The position numbers were made by a program, and so were the translations under genes. Positions 5,965-6,266 of a stretch of 6,266 nt of DNA are shown piece after piece. Under the pieces are notes generated by a model, which saw only the letters and a program-made list of their open reading frames with translations, was not told where the DNA came from and did no database searches. Within the stretch, counting starts at the first letter, position 1, and every line of letters starts with the position of its first letter. Where the stretch lies: assembly GCA_013002645.1 (NCBI GenBank), contig JABDJF010000146.1, positions 1 to 6,266 on the forward strand, read 5' to 3'. Source of the stretch: Myxococcales bacterium. Its GTDB lineage: Bacteria > Myxococcota_A > Polyangia > Polyangiales > Houyiibacteriaceae.

Positions 5965-6264
5965 TCATTCCTCGTTCTTCGTAAGTGCTTCTTTGAGCTT
6001 GAGTAAGGGTGCGAAGCGAGAATCGGGCGCCGCATCGCCAAACACCTCGGCCGGGGCCCGAAGATGATCGGGAAATGCGATTCCGTCGCACGCATCGGAG
6101 CAGAGCGGTTTCATGGGCGCTTCGAGCAGCAAATATTCCCGTACCATCGGATCCAAGACGACTTCGGCTCCGCTGTAGTAATCACGGTTGACTTCGTCCA
6201 ACTGAACGTCGACTTCATCGCTCCCGTGAGGGCGCATGTGCTCCGGACTGAACAGCGCGGTGAG
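5965..6264 (-). CDS. yceD: YceD/DUF177 family protein, C-terminal part (N-terminus outside window)
   Basis: The YceD (DUF177) family is linked to 23S rRNA accumulation and ribosome assembly and is nearly always encoded just before rpmF, as here. About 99 residues are visible. The frame stays open to the right edge (LTALFSPEH precedes the first internal ATG at 6237), so that ATG is probably not the true start. Family features: the acidic strand region DEVNRDYYSGAEVVLDPMV, then REYLLLEAPMKPLC, with C at 6100-6102 and a second C at 6088-6090 (PLCSDAC). The usual following GLCxxCG pair is missing: the sequence reads DGIAFPDH, so half of the presumed metal site is lost. The C-terminal DSRFAPLLKLKEAL fits the family. 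The TGA stop is 4 nt before the rpmF start codon, which suggests coupled translation. Confidence 0.8.
   Translation of the reverse strand, partial: LTALFSPEHMRPHGSDEVDVQLDEVNRDYYSGAEVVLDPMVREYLLLEAPMKPLCSDACDGIAFPDHLRAPAEVFGDAAPDSRFAPLLKLKEALTKNEE
5968..5973 (-). promoter_or_regulatory. Ribosome binding site that decides the GTG start of rpmF
   Basis: GAGGAA on the minus strand, 7 nt before the GTG at 5960. It lies within the last codons of the YceD-family gene and directly abuts its TGA. Together with the L32 N-terminal consensus it supports GTG, not an upstream ATG, as the start. Confidence 0.7.
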
Positions 6265-6266
6265 CG

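Noticed and set aside
5961..6095. Possible N-terminal extension of rpmF to an upstream ATG
   Set aside because: It overlaps the YceD-family gene, and L32 begins with the AVPKRRTS consensus at the GTG, which has its own ribosome site.

Overview
This is a compact, GC-rich bacterial window with six complete and two edge-cut protein genes and almost no intergenic space. The gene order yceD-rpmF-fabG-acpP-fabF-rpiB, a lipoprotein alkaline-phosphatase-superfamily 'sulfatase' and a bacterial cytochrome P450 together suggest a deltaproteobacterial lineage such as Myxococcota. That placement is inferred from gene order and gene content, not from a phylogeny. I see no tRNA, rRNA, CRISPR array, insertion sequence or phage gene.

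Right two thirds (2856-6266, minus strand): one tight run, read from the right edge leftwards. It holds the C-terminal part of a YceD/DUF177 protein, rpmF (ribosomal protein L32), fabG (3-oxoacyl-ACP reductase), acpP (acyl carrier protein), fabF (KAS II), rpiB (ribose-5-phosphate isomerase B) and a 64-residue cysteine-containing protein. The gaps are 4, 3, 33, 23 and 2 nt, or a 4-nt ATGA overlap, so this is almost certainly one operon with translational coupling. It links ribosome assembly (YceD, L32) to the fatty acid elongation core: AcpP carries the chain, FabF condenses and FabG reduces. RpiB and the small protein are tail genes. The plsX, fabH and fabD genes that commonly sit between rpmF and fabG are absent; rpmF runs into fabG with 3 nt between them. 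rpmF and fabG both start with GTG.

Middle (1288-2778, minus strand): a 496-residue lipoprotein of the sulfatase / alkaline phosphatase superfamily. It follows the operon after 77 nt that include a 9-bp perfect inverted repeat at the operon's last stop codon. Its nucleophile-site motif is S-L-P-T-H, not the C/S-x-P-x-R of formylglycine sulfatases, so it may not be a true sulfatase.

Left (2-1273, plus strand): a cytochrome P450 whose N-terminus lies outside the window. It has all the core P450 motifs and converges on the lipoprotein gene with 14 nt between the stop codons. Nothing in the window identifies its substrate or redox partner.

Overall this is a largely ordinary housekeeping region. 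The points most worth checking are the shortened rpmF-fabG junction, the unknown small Cys protein coupled to rpiB, and the non-canonical sulfatase active site.
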